This document shows, piece after piece, positions 1 to 11,827 of a stretch of DNA of 64,000 bases. The stretch's first letter is position 1. Every line of letters begins with the position of its first letter. The position numbers and the translations under genes were made by a program. The notes below the pieces were generated by a model. The model ran no database searches and was not told where the DNA came from. It saw nothing but the letters and a program-made list of their open reading frames with translations. This DNA comes from Amorphophallus konjac (taxonomy: Eukaryota > Streptophyta > Magnoliopsida > Alismatales > Araceae), in NCBI GenBank assembly GCA_022559845.1, contig CM040118.1, positions 446,088,053 through 446,152,052 on the forward strand. Direction: 5' to 3'.

Positions 1-19
1 TATATGTCAAAGATAGGTA
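1..19. other. Left flank and target-site duplication of the SIRE-like element
   Basis: The last five bases (15-19, AGGTA) recur directly after the element at 15033-15037, so they are its target-site duplication. The flank resembles sequence near 42266, where a related unoccupied site is found. Confidence 0.8.
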
Positions 20-360
20 TGTTAGGTCCCGTGGTGCAGGAAGATGGATCTAGAGGGAGGGTGAATAGATCCTTCTATTAAAAATTTGTTCAATTAAAAC
101 ATAAACACTCCACAGCGGAAACTAACACAATATCTAAACAATTAGGCACGACGTAGATTTACCAAGCAACAAATAGATGGACATTAAGGATTAAAAACTG
201 ACTTATAGAATCAAACTCAAGTTAGCTCTTTGTGTGCACAAATTAAGTGTGTGTAGCAATTTGATTGGATTGAGTGTGTGATAGTATCAAATTAAACCTA
301 TGAATGGAGATAGAGAAAATGGACAATCACACAGGCATTCAGATATGGACACGGTGATTT

Positions 361-424
361 TTAAGGTGGTTCGGGACCACGACGGACTCCCTACGTCCAC
401 CCCTCACTCAACTGAATGAGGCTT
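361..424 (-). promoter_or_regulatory. Conserved LTR block with hairpin
   Basis: A block containing TTCGGGACCACGACGG and CCTACGTCCAC is followed by a hairpin with arms CCTCA (402-406) and TGAGG (417-421). The block recurs at about 7955-8012, 12186-12245 and 48691-48752, and in diverged form at 63449-63515. The last two copies belong to different elements. Position inside every LTR suggests a role in transcription or 3'-end formation, but that is inference. Confidence 0.55.
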
Positions 425-618
425 CACTACTGGTAAACCAGCACGGGGATAAATCCCCCCCCCACACAGAGCCGAGCTCCAACACACACACACAAGGCGA
501 CGCCTGCACACACACACACACACATGGAGACAAAGTCTCTAACACGATCCAACGACTGGATCTACACGATGCAACAGACGCAACACTCTACACACAAGAA
601 CACCGGGATCGGATAGAT

Positions 619-746
<128 letters not shown>

Positions 747-1437
747 AGATCTGAAGTGATCCACGCTCACACACGGATCTGAACGAAACCATGCACAAAC
801 ATACGGATCCGAATAGATCCACACACAGATACAAACACGGGGATGAACCCCAGAGCGCGCTGCTCGGAACGCAGCTCACAAATGCACACGCTGTAAGTTG
901 CAGCAAACTGAACACACTTGGATGTGCACACTGCACATTCCGACCACACACAACTCGGATGTGCACACCGCACAATTTGACCACACACTTGATGTTCACA
1001 GATTTAGAAGGAAATACACACTTGAAGCTCAAAGCAATTTAGAAGAGGAAACAGAAATAAAAGTTTCAGATCTAGGCTCCCCCTTAGTGAATGATGCAGA
1101 TCTTGAGATGATGTTGCTTCTCCACTTGGTTTCCACTTGATTGACTTCAAAATGATCTTCAAATGCTTGAGATTTGATGAAGAATGCTTGGACGAAGCAC
1201 TGTTCACGGAGTTCTTCCCACATCCCTCTTTCTCTCTTGATAGCCTTCCTTTGATCCCTTTTTGCAATTAGGGTTTCTTGGCCCAAGAGTTATTTTTATA
1301 AGACCTAGGATGGTCAAGGGACAAGCCAGGAACCAGATCCACGATTTTAGGCAAGTTGGGAGACTTTAAGATCAAAAAGTCCAAGATAGGGGCTTTGAAC
1401 ACATTCATAAAAAGAAGTCAACAATGGCTGCCTCGAA

Positions 1438-1625
1438 GGGTTCGGTCGACCGAAATTTTCGGTCGGTCGACTGAACTCTGAAAATTTTTAGAGTTTTCGG
1501 TTCTGGAAAGTTAGGTCGATCGAACTGCCCATTTAGGTCGACCGAACTCTGTCAGAGTTCAGTCCCTTGGTTGCTGGAAAATTAGGTCAGCCGAAATGGT
1601 CCCATAGGTCGACCGAACTCTGGAA
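1438..1625. repeat. Array of GGTCGACC palindromes in the LTR
   Basis: Short copies of GGTCGACCGAA and variants occur about seven times in under 200 bp, separated by CTCTG-rich and GGAAAATT-rich spacers. The copy in the right LTR (13958-14140) has fewer broken palindromes. A related array lies in the other copia LTR at about 50808-50985. Confidence 0.85.
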
Positions 1626-2516
1626 ACTCTGTAAAATCAACTTGTTAGCCCAGAAAACCATAGCCACACTAAAGAACCTTGCATTTGGCCTCTTGTAGAG
1701 GTTGTTTGTGGTTTGTCACCCACAATAGCTAAAGGTTATGGGAACAACAACTGAAGCATGTAGAGTTGAAGCATACTCTTTACAATCCCACTTGAATGAA
1801 ATCGACTGAGTTGGTGTACTGTCTTCATGGTTTATTTAGCATACCTGCCTTGGTGATCTGTACTATTTAACCCCATCCTCTTCACATCATATCCAAAAGT
1901 CCTGACGTTAATAAACCTTGATATGAGGGATTTAAGCCAATTGAGATGAATGCAGAGGCTTTAACTAATTTCCTCATATTTGATTCTTGAATGCAAAGGC
2001 TTCATGTCATCTGAATTCAGCTAGAAATCAGACTGAAATGGTTGCTGTAGAGACAAGTCTGTGGACTTGTGTGACACTTCTGTTGACTGAATTTTCCATA
2101 CTTTGCACATAGTTCGTCAACCTGAATTATGAATGGATCAAGAGATTTTTAGCTAGACTGTACTGGACTTATCACCTTCCGGACTGAACTTAGGCTTTTG
2201 CATTGCTATAGAACTGAAGGACTTACAGCTTGCTATTCATGCATCAAACTAAACTCTGAAACTCTGATAGTCATGAGTTCTATTGGGAATTCTGACTTGG
2301 TTGAATGTAGAAGCTGGACTGAATTCCAATAGCTTGGTGATTTGCATCAGACTCAGTTGACTTGAGTTCAGAGCCCCTTTCCACACAGGGTTAGCTGTCA
2401 ACATTTGCTTTTCACACAATTCAAAAGTGGTTAGTTGACATCATCAATAATCATGTAGACTCACCAGTGAGTCATAGTTCGTCATCATCAAAACCATCAA
2501 ACCCAGGGACACAACA

Positions 2517-2531
2517 TTCTCCCCCTTTTTG
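2517..2531 (-). promoter_or_regulatory. Polypurine tract of the SIRE-like element
   Basis: On the minus strand AAAAAGGGGGAGAA directly precedes the TGTTG start of the LTR, the expected place for the plus-strand primer. Two similar purine tracts lie nearby, at about 2617-2632 and 2689-2703. Confidence 0.8.
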
Positions 2532-5170
2532 ATGATGACAACTATGAGTCATGAGGATAGGCATTATGGAAGTAGGAGTCCTGATAACAACCAAGCATTC
2601 ACCAACAAACTTGACATCTCCCCCTTTTGAAATATCAAACGCAAACTCCCATATGAAATATGGCTCATTAAACTCTTGACTCATCAAACTCTCTCCCCCT
2701 TTGACATTAGCAAAAAGTAGTAGAGTGGAGCATATTCTCTCTCCCTTGGAGCAGGAGAAAAGAATAGCAATAGCAAAAAGAAGGTAGAGTTTGTCAGCAT
2801 TAACAGAATCTTGGAGATGACCAATGAGCAAGGAACCGATGCAACAGTGCAAGTTCAAGCAGAATGTGAAATTCAGAGAGAAAGCCTATGTAGAAAGAAA
2901 TTGGCAGCATTAAAAAAACTAGCAACACTGAAAGCACATTCAGACACTTGGGTGATATCATGCAAGCAAGGGCCAGAACCATGAAGAAGAGTAGCAGATA
3001 TCAACCAGTGAAGTGGGCATGCATATCATAGGAATTGATACCAATGAGTATTAAAACCAATTGAAGATCTCAGATGCAAATTGATAATTGATTGAAAATA
3101 TTGGGCAGACAGTTTGAAGTAACTATGCCAAGAAAAGCAGTAGAATGAGCAACACAAATTGATACCAATGTTTGCCAAGAGGGCACAACAGCTTCGAGAA
3201 GTCTACCAAAATAGTGAATCAATGAGCATGCAAGTAGTAATGATGTTAGAACAGTAACGATGAGCATTCAAGGCACTTCTCAGAATTATGAATCCATAGA
3301 CATGAACAATATGATACCAATAGCACCAAATTGAGAGCAACTATTTCAGGCTGGATAAAGGTCAGTGAAGGGACACCCACAAATAATATGATAGATAACT
3401 CATAAGCCAGAGTTTACAGATTTTCAGATTCTTCTGCTATAAGGCCACTAGAGATTTAATCCACAACTAGATTGGTTCAAGCCTAATAAATTCTAAGTTT
3501 ATCAATACAATAGTTGAAACAAATTGCACTCAGAGTTAATAGAGATAAACCAATATAGCATATTTGAACCCTGTTATACCTCCCTTCATCTTACTCATAA
3601 AATTTCATTTGACCCCTTTGGGAACAACTTAGGCTAGTATTGAAGCTAAACACTTGATATTTCAGAGTTGACCCCATGGATTCAACGATCATTTTTTTTA
3701 TTATTGCCACCACTTTCAAATTTTCTTGCTCATCAATTTTAAGAACAATCAGGTGTAGCACACACCTTTTGACATAAGAATGCACGTTGATCAGACGCCA
3801 GCACCCCTAGTACTCAATGTGACTAACCATTTTGCTACATTTTGTACAGAGGTAGCATACCACTTCATGACTTTGTCCACTCCACTTCAGTGGTGAAGGG
3901 ACTTAGTTTCTCAGTGAGCTATATGCCATTGCTCTGCCTTTATTTTCAAGATTTTACGCAGAGATAATAGTGGCACTTCATGACACCGTCCACAAAACTT
4001 CAGAGGCAAAGGAACAAGTGTTTCTCAGTGGACCATTGTCATTACTCTGAATTGTATTGCCTTGGGGATTTTCATATTTATGAATGTTTAGGAAGCAATA
4101 CTCAACTTAAGTTCCTCACCTAGGGATGTCTTATGGTATTAGAAATTTTCAGATTCCAGTAAGTAATACAAGACACAACATGCACAAACTGGTTGAGGTC
4201 CATTAATTCTGAATACAAGCATTTTCAAGGTAAACTCATAAATTTATTAAGCTTAAACCAGCTAGATGTACTTGTTAGAGCCTTATAATAGAAGATTCTT
4301 ACATGAGGTTTGCTCAAGTTTATGAAATAAACAGTCAAAATGGAATCCTCCTGAGTTCAGACTGGTTCAGGAAAATTCTGCCAAGCAGAAGGTGTCTCTT
4401 TGATATTCACAAGACATGCAGGAGCAAGGAAGCATTTGAGAGATGAAGTTTCTCAGAGTATCAGAGGCTAGACAAGGTTATCAGATTACTGGGACTCCAC
4501 CTGAGAAAATAGATTCACAGAATTTTTCAGAAGACTCTCCCTGAACAAATGCCGGGAACAAGAAAAGAAACTTCACAACCAGAAATTGTGAGCTCAGTGT
4601 CATTTCAGAGGAATCAAACCATGGAATGAGAGTGAAGATCAGATGTGTAGTTATTTTAGACAAGTTTAAGAAGATGAGAGTGCAACTTAGTCCATTGATG
4701 CTCACAGAACAGCAAAAAATGAAGTGAGAGCTAGTTCTGAAACTGATGTGTCGACCTGGGATCCATAATGAGTCGACACAATGGGGTTTAACAGAAGGTC
4801 TGATTTTTTTATGGAATGAACTGTTGTGTCGATGCAACATGAGAAGTGTATTGACGTACAAGCTTTAGAGACAACACCAAACTCACTGAATTCATTCTTT
4901 CAGCAGAAGCACATTGATTGCTGTTTTGAAACACCTCTTTTGCAGACATCTGACTTTCCTTAACTGTATGCATGCACTTTGAATTATTTTTTTTATTGTT
5001 GTGGGTGATAATGACATGCAACCCGATCAGAAATGACATATGGACATGAACAGACCTAATAATTAGCTGACTCCCCCTATTTAAGTCAATTTATGCATGT
5101 GCAGTAAGAGTTAGAGAAATGCTTGACTACTGACCATATCAAAAGAACAAAAATGCATACCCCCTCTTAC
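2532..5170. other. Internal region without recognisable pol
   Basis: This stretch occupies the place where copia pol should lie. Both strands are full of stop codons and I recognise no protease, integrase, RT or RNase H motif. It holds the two extra purine tracts and an imperfect direct repeat of about 75 bp (near 3861-3935 and 3974-4052) that shares CACTTCATGAC, GTCCAC and TTTCTCAGTG. It may be a replaced or thoroughly decayed pol or env-like region. Confidence 0.6.
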
Positions 5171-5265
5171 TAAATGCACTGAAGACTGAACTAGACATCG
5201 AGACCATGCAAGGGAGTTGGCTGACTTTGACTGCTAATGGTCTGCTTAGCCCTGAATGGAGGGTT

Positions 5266-5370
5266 GACCCTTGGTACTAGGTGGAGTTACAAACACTCAC
5301 GCATAGTGATAGCTTTCAGACCGGCTTAGCCTGCCTTTCTGCACATCACCATTTGATATACCCTTGGGTC
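5266..5370 (-). ncRNA. Candidate structured RNA motif, copy S2
   Basis: On the minus strand it folds as a closing stem (GACCC with GGGUC, then GG-UAU with GUACC), an inner stem (GGUG with CACC), a hairpin flanked by GAAA on both sides, and a hairpin UCAC-UAUGC-GUGA. The same architecture appears at 5581-5677, 9500-9604, 9815-9911, 15750-15867 and 38461-38578. No known RNA family is recognised. The reading frame is broken relative to the other copies, which argues against a peptide being conserved. Confidence 0.5.
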
Positions 5371-5580
5371 ATGCATGAAGATGGATTTGCAAATGCAGTG
5401 CACTTTTGTATGAAGAGCAGATTCAACAAACTTATATATGACATTGCATGACAACACAAAATGATGTTTGAAATGCAGACCCATGCACACATTGACTATG
5501 TATGCAATATGTTTAAACCACACAAATCATACTTTCCCTCACTTATTCAATTCAAGGGCACTATACAGCTATATACACAG

Positions 5581-5677
5581 TCCCAAGGTACCTGGCGGAG
5601 CTTGTGCTCACGCATAGTGAAGGTTTTCATATAGACTTCTCTATCTTTCCACCAATCACCATTTGATATACCAAGGG
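5581..5677 (-). ncRNA. Candidate structured RNA motif, copy S1
   Basis: The minus strand shares GGUAUAUCAAAUGG, GAAA, CUAUGCGUGAG and CUCCGCC with the other copies. The closing stem is GGUAU with GUACC, extended by CCC with GGG. The inner stem GGUG/CGCC uses a G-U pair where copy S2 has a Watson-Crick pair. The variable hairpin is AUAGA-GAAG-UCUAU. It lies just downstream of gag and about 210 bp upstream of S2 in the sense direction. Confidence 0.5.
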
Positions 5678-5746
5678 TGCCTTGCATCATTGAACCCCAT
5701 TTTATTCTTCTTTTTCTTCAAGGCACTCCTGCAAAAAAATAGATCC

Positions 5747-7537
5747 TCATTTGAAGTTTTTAGGTACCCAAGATCTCTTGGGTCTTTGAGGATTAGTCAC
5801 ACATTTGGCAGGTGTTTTCCAGAATTTCCATGCATTGTAATCATCAAAATCCATCAAGAAATAATCATGCATTGTATGACCAGAAATACCATAGTAATTA
5901 CAGCAAACAGTGGACTTCACATTTTTCTGAAATGGAAAAGTAGTGAATTTCTGTGCGTGGGCAGGGAATTTATTACTTTGATCATCAAGTTTGTTTTTCC
6001 CTCTTCTTTGCCAACAATTCTTGACTGTATGGCCAATTTTCCCACACTTAAAGCATTGAATCTTTGTTTGCTTAACTGCATGGTTTTCAGCATGAAAGTT
6101 TTTCTTATTTGCAAATCTCCTTGAGTTTTTGAAGCCATTCTTTTTGCTACATGTTGTCAAATCATTAGACTTCATAACAGAACAATCATGCATCATGTGA
6201 CCATCCCTACCACAGTAAAAACATGAAATTCTAACTTTCTTTCTGGGTGCATGTTTATGTGTAACAAAGTTGTGATTAACATGCACAGGGGTACTAGGAG
6301 CACCAGTTTGGGATTTCATGTTCACAGATTTCTTTTGCTCAGACATGTTTTTAAGGATTTTCGATTGTTGAACAGGAGGTAGTTTCTTAGATGTGCCAGA
6401 AACATCTGAAGCATGAACAAATGAGGTTTGCAATTTATTTTCAAATGATTTCTTGTTCACTGGGCTATAGCCAAGCCCTTCCTTTTGGAAGTTGACCTTA
6501 ACTCCCAAAAGTTTATCCAAATTATTTTTCCCTTCAACAAACCTTGACATGGAATCAGTCAGATCATGAATTTCTGACTGAAGAGATGAAATGTGGAGTT
6601 CATAGCCTGCTATGTCTTCCTCACAAGAAACAATTTGCTGATGCATCATGTCATTCATTCTTTTGAAGCTTTCTATTTCTTGTTTCAATTTTTTCACATC
6701 TTCAAATTCATTTGCATCCAGAGTGCATTTACCTTTTTCAAGGGTCATTAGTCTCTGAGACATGGCTGTATTTAACTCCTTCAGTTCTTCAATTTCCTTA
6801 ACAAGCTATTTATTTTGAATAAGCTCATCAACCAGAATTTGATTTGTGGTCATTGTATTTAGTTTTTCATTGAGAACCTTTTCTATGTGTTCAAGTTCAG
6901 AAATGTTTACCAGAAGTTCTTTGTTTTCATTTCTCAATGAAGTAACTTGTTCTCTATGAATTTCAACATCAAAAGAAAGTGATTCATTCACATCCTCAAG
7001 TTGTGAGCATTTTTCACAAGAGGAGTTACTTATGTTCTGTTCAACTTCCTTTCTTAATTTTTTATTTTCAGATTTTATTTTCTTGTATTTCCTTAACAGT
7101 TCATCGTAAGTTTCTATTAAGTCCTCAAATAAAATTTCATCACTCCCAGAATTTACCTCGGAGCTTTCCTTGCTTGACGTATCCAGTTTATCGGCCATGA
7201 GACACATGCAATCCATTTTTTCTTCTTGAGCTTTGATCAACTAATCCATGAGCTCCTTTGCCGTTTTACAAGAAGAGACAAATGGAAACATGTTAGTGTT
7301 CATGGAAGCTTTCAATAGACTAAGGACAGTGACATTTTCATGGTTCTTCAGTTTATCCTGACTAGACCACTTGGTCTCATCTGGAGGCACTCTATGAGGA
7401 CCATCATAAATCAAGTTCCAGAGGTCAAGATTAACAGAATTAATCAGCTCACACATTTTTCCTAACCATGAAGGAAAATCGGAGCCACTAAAAATAGGTA
7501 AGCAATTCATTGAGATATGTCCAACAGAACATTTCAT
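5747..7537 (-). pseudogene. gag: Copia gag, copy A, with two nonsense codons
   Basis: Same protein as copy B (9981-11768): an N-terminal UBN2-type region, a long coiled coil, then a SIRE-like block and CCHC knuckles. Copy A carries a TAG at about 7241 after the KELMD segment and another at about 6804, where copy B has glutamine. A 3-bp insertion near 5835 adds one asparagine in frame. The start is placed at the first ATG (MKCSVGH), although the frame is open back to the primer site. The protein would have packaged element RNA into particles. The nonsense codons make it inactive unless read through. Confidence 0.85.
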
Positions 7538-7596
7538 GATTGACACTACACTGGGATCTCTCTGTAGATCGTTAGATCTAAGGATAACAGAGCCTT

Positions 7597-7608
7597 GCTC
7601 TGATATCA
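7597..7608 (-). promoter_or_regulatory. Primer-binding site of the middle LTR
   Basis: The minus strand reads TGATATCAGAGC two bases after the LTR end, close to TGGTATCAGAGC, which pairs with the 3' end of initiator Met tRNA. It is part of the duplicated block and recurs at 11828-11839. Confidence 0.8.
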
Positions 7609-8146
7609 ATTGTTAGGTCCCGTAGTGTAGGAAGACGGATCTAGAGGGGGGGTGAATAGATCCTTCTATTAAAAATTTATTCAATTAAAACATAAACACC
7701 CCATAGCAGAAACTAACACAACATCTAAACAATTAGGCACGACGTAGATTTACCAAGCAGCAAATAGATGGACATTAAGGATTAAAAACTGACTTATAGA
7801 ATCAAACTCAAGTTAGCTCTTTGTGTGCACAAATTAAGTGTGTGTAGCAATTTGATTGGATTGAGTGTGTGATAGTATCAAATTAAACCTGTGAATGGAG
7901 ATAGAGAAAATGGACAATCACATAGGCATTTAGATATGAACACGGTGATTTTTAAGATAGTTCGGGACCACGACGGGCTCCCTACGTCCCCACCTTAATC
8001 AACTGAATGAGGCTTCACTGCTGGTAAACTAGCACGGGGATAAATCCCCACACACACACGGAGCCGAGCTCCAGCACACACACGCAGGGCGATGCCTGCA
8101 CACACACACACACGGAGACAAAGTCTCCAACATGATCCAACGACTG

Positions 8147-8941
8147 AATATATATTTTTTTTTTGGAAAAAACCCTGCCTAGTGATAGATGGGAGAGTGC
8201 ACCCCTTACCAGGGGTAGGGGGAATAGCCACTCCACCATCGGACCACTAGGAGGTAAATATTATTACTATGTAAAAAGAATAACATTTACATCACTCGAA
8301 TGCTAGGCATGGCTAGCTTATCTAATCGAGCCGCACCCTTTATATTTGAAGGTAGCTCATGGTAAGAAAAGAAAGAATTACATTTGGAGATGCAAGCTAG
8401 AGAAGCTAGTGAATCCGCAACAGTGTTACCTTCTCTGTAGATGTGATTAATGGTATCCGACTGTAAAAGAATGCTCCAGATTTCTCTAACGTAAATGAGA
8501 ATGGACCAAGGACATTGACATTGTCTTTTGATAATCTGGACTAGAGTATGGGAATCACATTCTATTTGAGCTGGTTTAGTATCCACAGTGTAAGTATTTT
8601 ATACCATCCAGAAGAGCATGTGCCTCGGCTATTATGCTGTTAGACTTCCCATAAAAGTGAGAGAAAGCTAATAGTATGTTTCCTCTGAAATCTCTAATGA
8701 CGCCACCTCCTCCCGAGTCACTTGACCGCTTGGAAGCACCATCAGTGTTGAGTTTGAGGAATGGCCAAGGTGGGCAAGAACACTTGATAATCTTCAGCTG
8801 TGTGCGGCCAGGGGACTGAATGAGAAGTCCAAATTGTTCCAAGATTTTCCTTTTGCTACAGTTGGTTTCCTTTAGCTCGGCAGCCACACAAGTTTGTTTC
8901 ACTTGAGTAATAATTTTGTGGAGAAGACTCAGCCAAGAAAC
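8147..8941 (-). mobile_element. 5'-truncated LINE inserted in the LTR
   Basis: It is flanked by GATCCAACGACTG on both sides (8134-8146 and 8942-8954), a target duplication of about 13-16 bp. A T-rich run at its left end is the poly(A) tail on the minus strand. Only the 3' end of the LINE is present, including an RNase H coding part. The identical insertion is at 12383-13174; the left LTR keeps the empty site at 546-561. Confidence 0.9.
8287..8902 (-). pseudogene. LINE ORF2 RNase H fragment, frameshifted
   Basis: It has the plant LINE RNase H (RVT_3-type) signature: LKLNTDGAS with the first catalytic Asp, a GGGGVIRD block, an AEAHALLDGI stretch with the Glu, an ECDSHTLV stretch with an Asp, and HIYREGN near the end. 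Compared with the intact reading frame at 12518-13135, two bases of a GTGT run are missing near 8590, which splits the frame into 8576-8902 and 8287-8586. Confidence 0.85.
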
Positions 8942-9499
8942 GATCCAACGACTGGATCTACACGCTGCAACAGACGCAGCACTCTACACACAAGAACACC
9001 GGATCAGATAGATCCACACACACACACACACGTAGATATGAAGTGATCCACGCTCATACACGAATCTGAACGAAACCACGCACAAACATACAGATCTGAA
9101 TAGATTCACACACGGATACAAACACGGGGATGAACCCCAGAGCGCGCTGCTCGGAACGCAGCTCACAAATGCACACGCTGCAAGTTGCAGCAAACTGAAC
9201 ACACTTGGATGTGCACACTGCACAATCCGACCACACACAACTCGGATGTGCACACCGCACAATCTGACCACACACTTGCTATTCACAGATTTAGAAGGAA
9301 ATACACACTTGAAGCTCAAAGCAATTTAGAAGAGGAAATAGAAATAAAAACTTCAGAATTAGGCTCCCCCTTAGTGAATGATGCAGATCTTGAGCTGATG
9401 TTGCTTCTCCACTTGAAGACTGAACTAGACATCGAGACCATGTAAGGGAGTTGGCTGACTTTGACTGCTAATGGTCTGCTTAGCCCTGAATGGAGGGTT

Positions 9500-9604
9500 G
9501 ACCCTTGGTACTAGGTGGAGTTACAAACACTCACGCATAGTGATAGCTTTCAGACCAGCTTAGCCTGCCTTTCTGCACATCACCATTTGATATACCTTTG
9601 GGTC
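9500..9604 (-). ncRNA. Candidate structured RNA motif, copy S2'
   Basis: Duplicate of 5266-5370. The GACCC/GGGUC stem, GGUG/CACC stem and UCAC-UAUGC-GUGA hairpin are all kept. The changes fall at a bulged base of the closing stem and in the variable hairpin. Confidence 0.5.
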
Positions 9605-9814
9605 ATGCATGAAGATGGATTTGCAAATGCAGTGCACTTTTGTATGAAGAGCAGATTCAACAAACTTATATATGACATTGCATGACAGCACAAAATGATG
9701 TTTGAAATGCAGACCCGTGCACACATTGACTATGTATGCAACACGTTTAAACCACACAAATCATACTTTCCCTCACTTATTTAATTCAAGGGCTCTATAC
9801 AGCTATATACACAG

Positions 9815-9911
9815 TCCCAAGGTACCTGGCGGAGCTTGTGCTCACGCATAGTGAAGGTTTTCATATAGACTTCTCTATCTTTCCACCAATCACCATTTGA
9901 TATACCAATGG
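9815..9911 (-). ncRNA. Candidate structured RNA motif, copy S1'
   Basis: Duplicate of 5581-5677. One change lies in the outermost base pairs (CCA opposite GGG); the inner stems are unchanged. Confidence 0.5.
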
Positions 9912-9980
9912 TGCCTTGCATCATTGAACCCCATTTTATTTTTATTTTTCTTCAAGGCACTCCTGCAAAAAAATAGATCC

Positions 9981-11768
9981 TCATTTGAAGTTCTTAGGTA
10001 CCCAAGATCTCTTGGGTCTTTGAGGATTAGTCACACATTTGGCAGGTGTTTTCCAGAATTTCCATGCATAATCATCAAAATCCATCAAGAAACAGTCATG
10101 CATTGTATGACCAGAAATACCATAGTAATTACAGCAAACAGTGGACTTCACATATTTCTGAAATGGAAAAGTAGTGAATTTCTGTGCGTGGGCAGGGAAT
10201 TTATTACTTTGATCATCAAGTTTGTTTTTCCCTCTTCTTTGCCAACAATTCTTGACTGTATGGCCAATTTTCCCACACTTAAAGCATTGAATCTTTGTTT
10301 GCTTAACTGCATGGTTTTCAGCATGAAAGTTTTTCTTATTTGCAAATCTCCTTGAGTTTTTGAAGCCATTCTTTTTGTTACATGTTGTCAAATCATTAGA
10401 CTTCACAACAGAACAATCATGCATCATGTGACCATCCCTACCACAGTAAAAACATGAAATTCTAACTTTCTTTCTGGGTGCATGTTTATGTGTAACAAAG
10501 TTGTGATTAACATGCACAGGGGTACTAGGAGCACCAGTTTGGGATTTCATGTTCACAGATTTCTTTTGCTCAGACATGTTTTTAAGGATTTTCGATTGTT
10601 GAACAGGAGGTAGTTTCTTAGATGTGCCAGAAACATCTGAAGCATGAACAAATGAGGTCTGTAATTTATTTTCAAATGATTTCTTGTTCACTGGGCTATA
10701 GCCAAGCCCTTCCTTTTGGAAGTTGACCTTAACTCCCAAAAGTTTATCCAAATTATTTTTCCCTTCAACAAACCTTGACATGGAATCAGTCAGATCATGA
10801 ATTTCTGACTGAAGAGATGAAATGTGGAGTTCATAGCCTGCTATGTCTTCCTCACAAGAAATAATTTGCTGATTCATCATGTCATTCATTCTTTTGAAGC
10901 TTTCTATTTCTTGTTTCAATTTTTTCACATCTTCAAATTCATTTGCATCTAGAGTGCATTTACCTTTTTCAAGGGTCATTAGTCTCTGAGACATGGCTGC
11001 ATTTAACTCCTTCAGTTCTTCAATTTCCTTAACAAGCTGTTTATTTTGAATAAGCTCATCAACCAGAATTTGATTTGTGGTCATTGTATTTAGTTTTTCA
11101 TTGAGAACCTTTTCTATGTGTTCAAGTTCAGAAATGTTTACCAGAAGTTCTTTGTTTTCATTTCTCAATGAAGTAACTTGTTCTCTATGAATTTCAACAT
11201 CAAAAGAAAGTGATTCATTCACATCCTCAAGTTGTGAGCATTTTTCACAAGAGGAGTTACTTATGTTCTGTTCAACTTCCTTTCTTAATTTTTTATTTTC
11301 AGATTTTATTTTCTTGTATTTCCTTAACAGTTCATCGTAAGTTTCTATTAAGTCCTCAAATAAAATTTCATCACTCCCAGAATTTACCTCGGAGCTTTCC
11401 TTGCTTGACGTATCCAGTTTATCGGCCATGAGACACATGAAATCCATTTTTTCTTCTTGAGCTTTGATCAAATAATTCATGAGCTCCTTTGCCGTTTTAC
11501 AAGAAGAGACAAATGGAAACATGTTAGTGTTCATGGAAGCTTTCAATAGACTAAGGGCAGTGACATTTTCATGGTTCTTCAGTTTATCCTGACTAGACCA
11601 CTTGGTCTCATCTGGAGGCACTCTATGAGGACCATCATAAATCAAGTTCCAGAGGTCAAGATTAACAGAATTAATTAGCTCACACATTTTTCCTAACCAT
11701 GAAGGAAAATTGGAGCCACTAAAAATAGGTAAGCAATTCATTGAGATATGTCCAACAGAACATTTCAT
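9981..11768 (-). CDS. gag: Copia (SIRE-like) Gag, copy B, open reading frame
   Basis: An open frame of 595 residues from the first ATG (MKCSVGH). The frame is also open upstream to the primer site at about 11840, but without an ATG. The N-terminal ~100 residues resemble UBN2-type copia Gag (FSGSNFPSWLGKM). A long Lys/Glu-rich coiled coil follows at roughly residues 120-330, then a segment with NNLDKLLG and GLGYSP as in SIRE/Maximus elements. Two good CCHC knuckles follow (CFYCGRDGHMMHDC, CFKCGKIGHTVKNC). A third (CNYYGISGHTMHDC) has lost its second Cys. Gag would form the particle and bind RNA. No pol follows, so movement would need proteins from another element. Confidence 0.85.
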   Translation of the reverse strand: MKCSVGHISMNCLPIFSGSNFPSWLGKMCELINSVNLDLWNLIYDGPHRVPPDETKWSSQDKLKNHENVTALSLLKASMNTNMFPFVSSCKTAKELMNYLIKAQEEKMDFMCLMADKLDTSSKESSEVNSGSDEILFEDLIETYDELLRKYKKIKSENKKLRKEVEQNISNSSCEKCSQLEDVNESLSFDVEIHREQVTSLRNENKELLVNISELEHIEKVLNEKLNTMTTNQILVDELIQNKQLVKEIEELKELNAAMSQRLMTLEKGKCTLDANEFEDVKKLKQEIESFKRMNDMMNQQIISCEEDIAGYELHISSLQSEIHDLTDSMSRFVEGKNNLDKLLGVKVNFQKEGLGYSPVNKKSFENKLQTSFVHASDVSGTSKKLPPVQQSKILKNMSEQKKSVNMKSQTGAPSTPVHVNHNFVTHKHAPRKKVRISCFYCGRDGHMMHDCSVVKSNDLTTCNKKNGFKNSRRFANKKNFHAENHAVKQTKIQCFKCGKIGHTVKNCWQRRGKNKLDDQSNKFPAHAQKFTTFPFQKYVKSTVCCNYYGISGHTMHDCFLMDFDDYAWKFWKTPAKCVTNPQRPKRSWVPKNFK

Positions 11769-11827
11769 GATTGACACTACACTGGGATCTCTCTGTAGAT
11801 CGTTAGATCTAAGGATAACAGAGCCTT

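Larger units (their letters stand above)
5171..9415. repeat. First copy of a ~4.24-kb tandem duplication
   Basis: It contains the two structured RNA motifs, gag copy A, the primer site and an LTR cut off at CTCCACTTG. The next base pairs return to the GAAGACTGAAC found at 5171, so the LTR is fused to internal sequence. The second copy follows at once at 9416-13644. Both copies carry the same LINE fragment at the same site, so the duplication post-dates that insertion. Confidence 0.9.
7611..9415 (-). repeat. Middle LTR, truncated by the duplication junction
   Basis: It starts TGTTAGGTCCC and matches LTR 11842-15032 as far as CTCCACTTG, where it switches to internal sequence. It carries a LINE insertion at 8147-8941 and a short CA tract at 9014-9031. 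It lacks the GGTCGACC array because the break lies before it. Confidence 0.88.

Noticed and set aside
5266..5677. Known self-cleaving ribozymes (hammerhead, twister, HDV-like) as explanation of the structured motif
   Set aside because: No CUGAUGA core and no twister or HDV-like core could be found in either strand of the copies.
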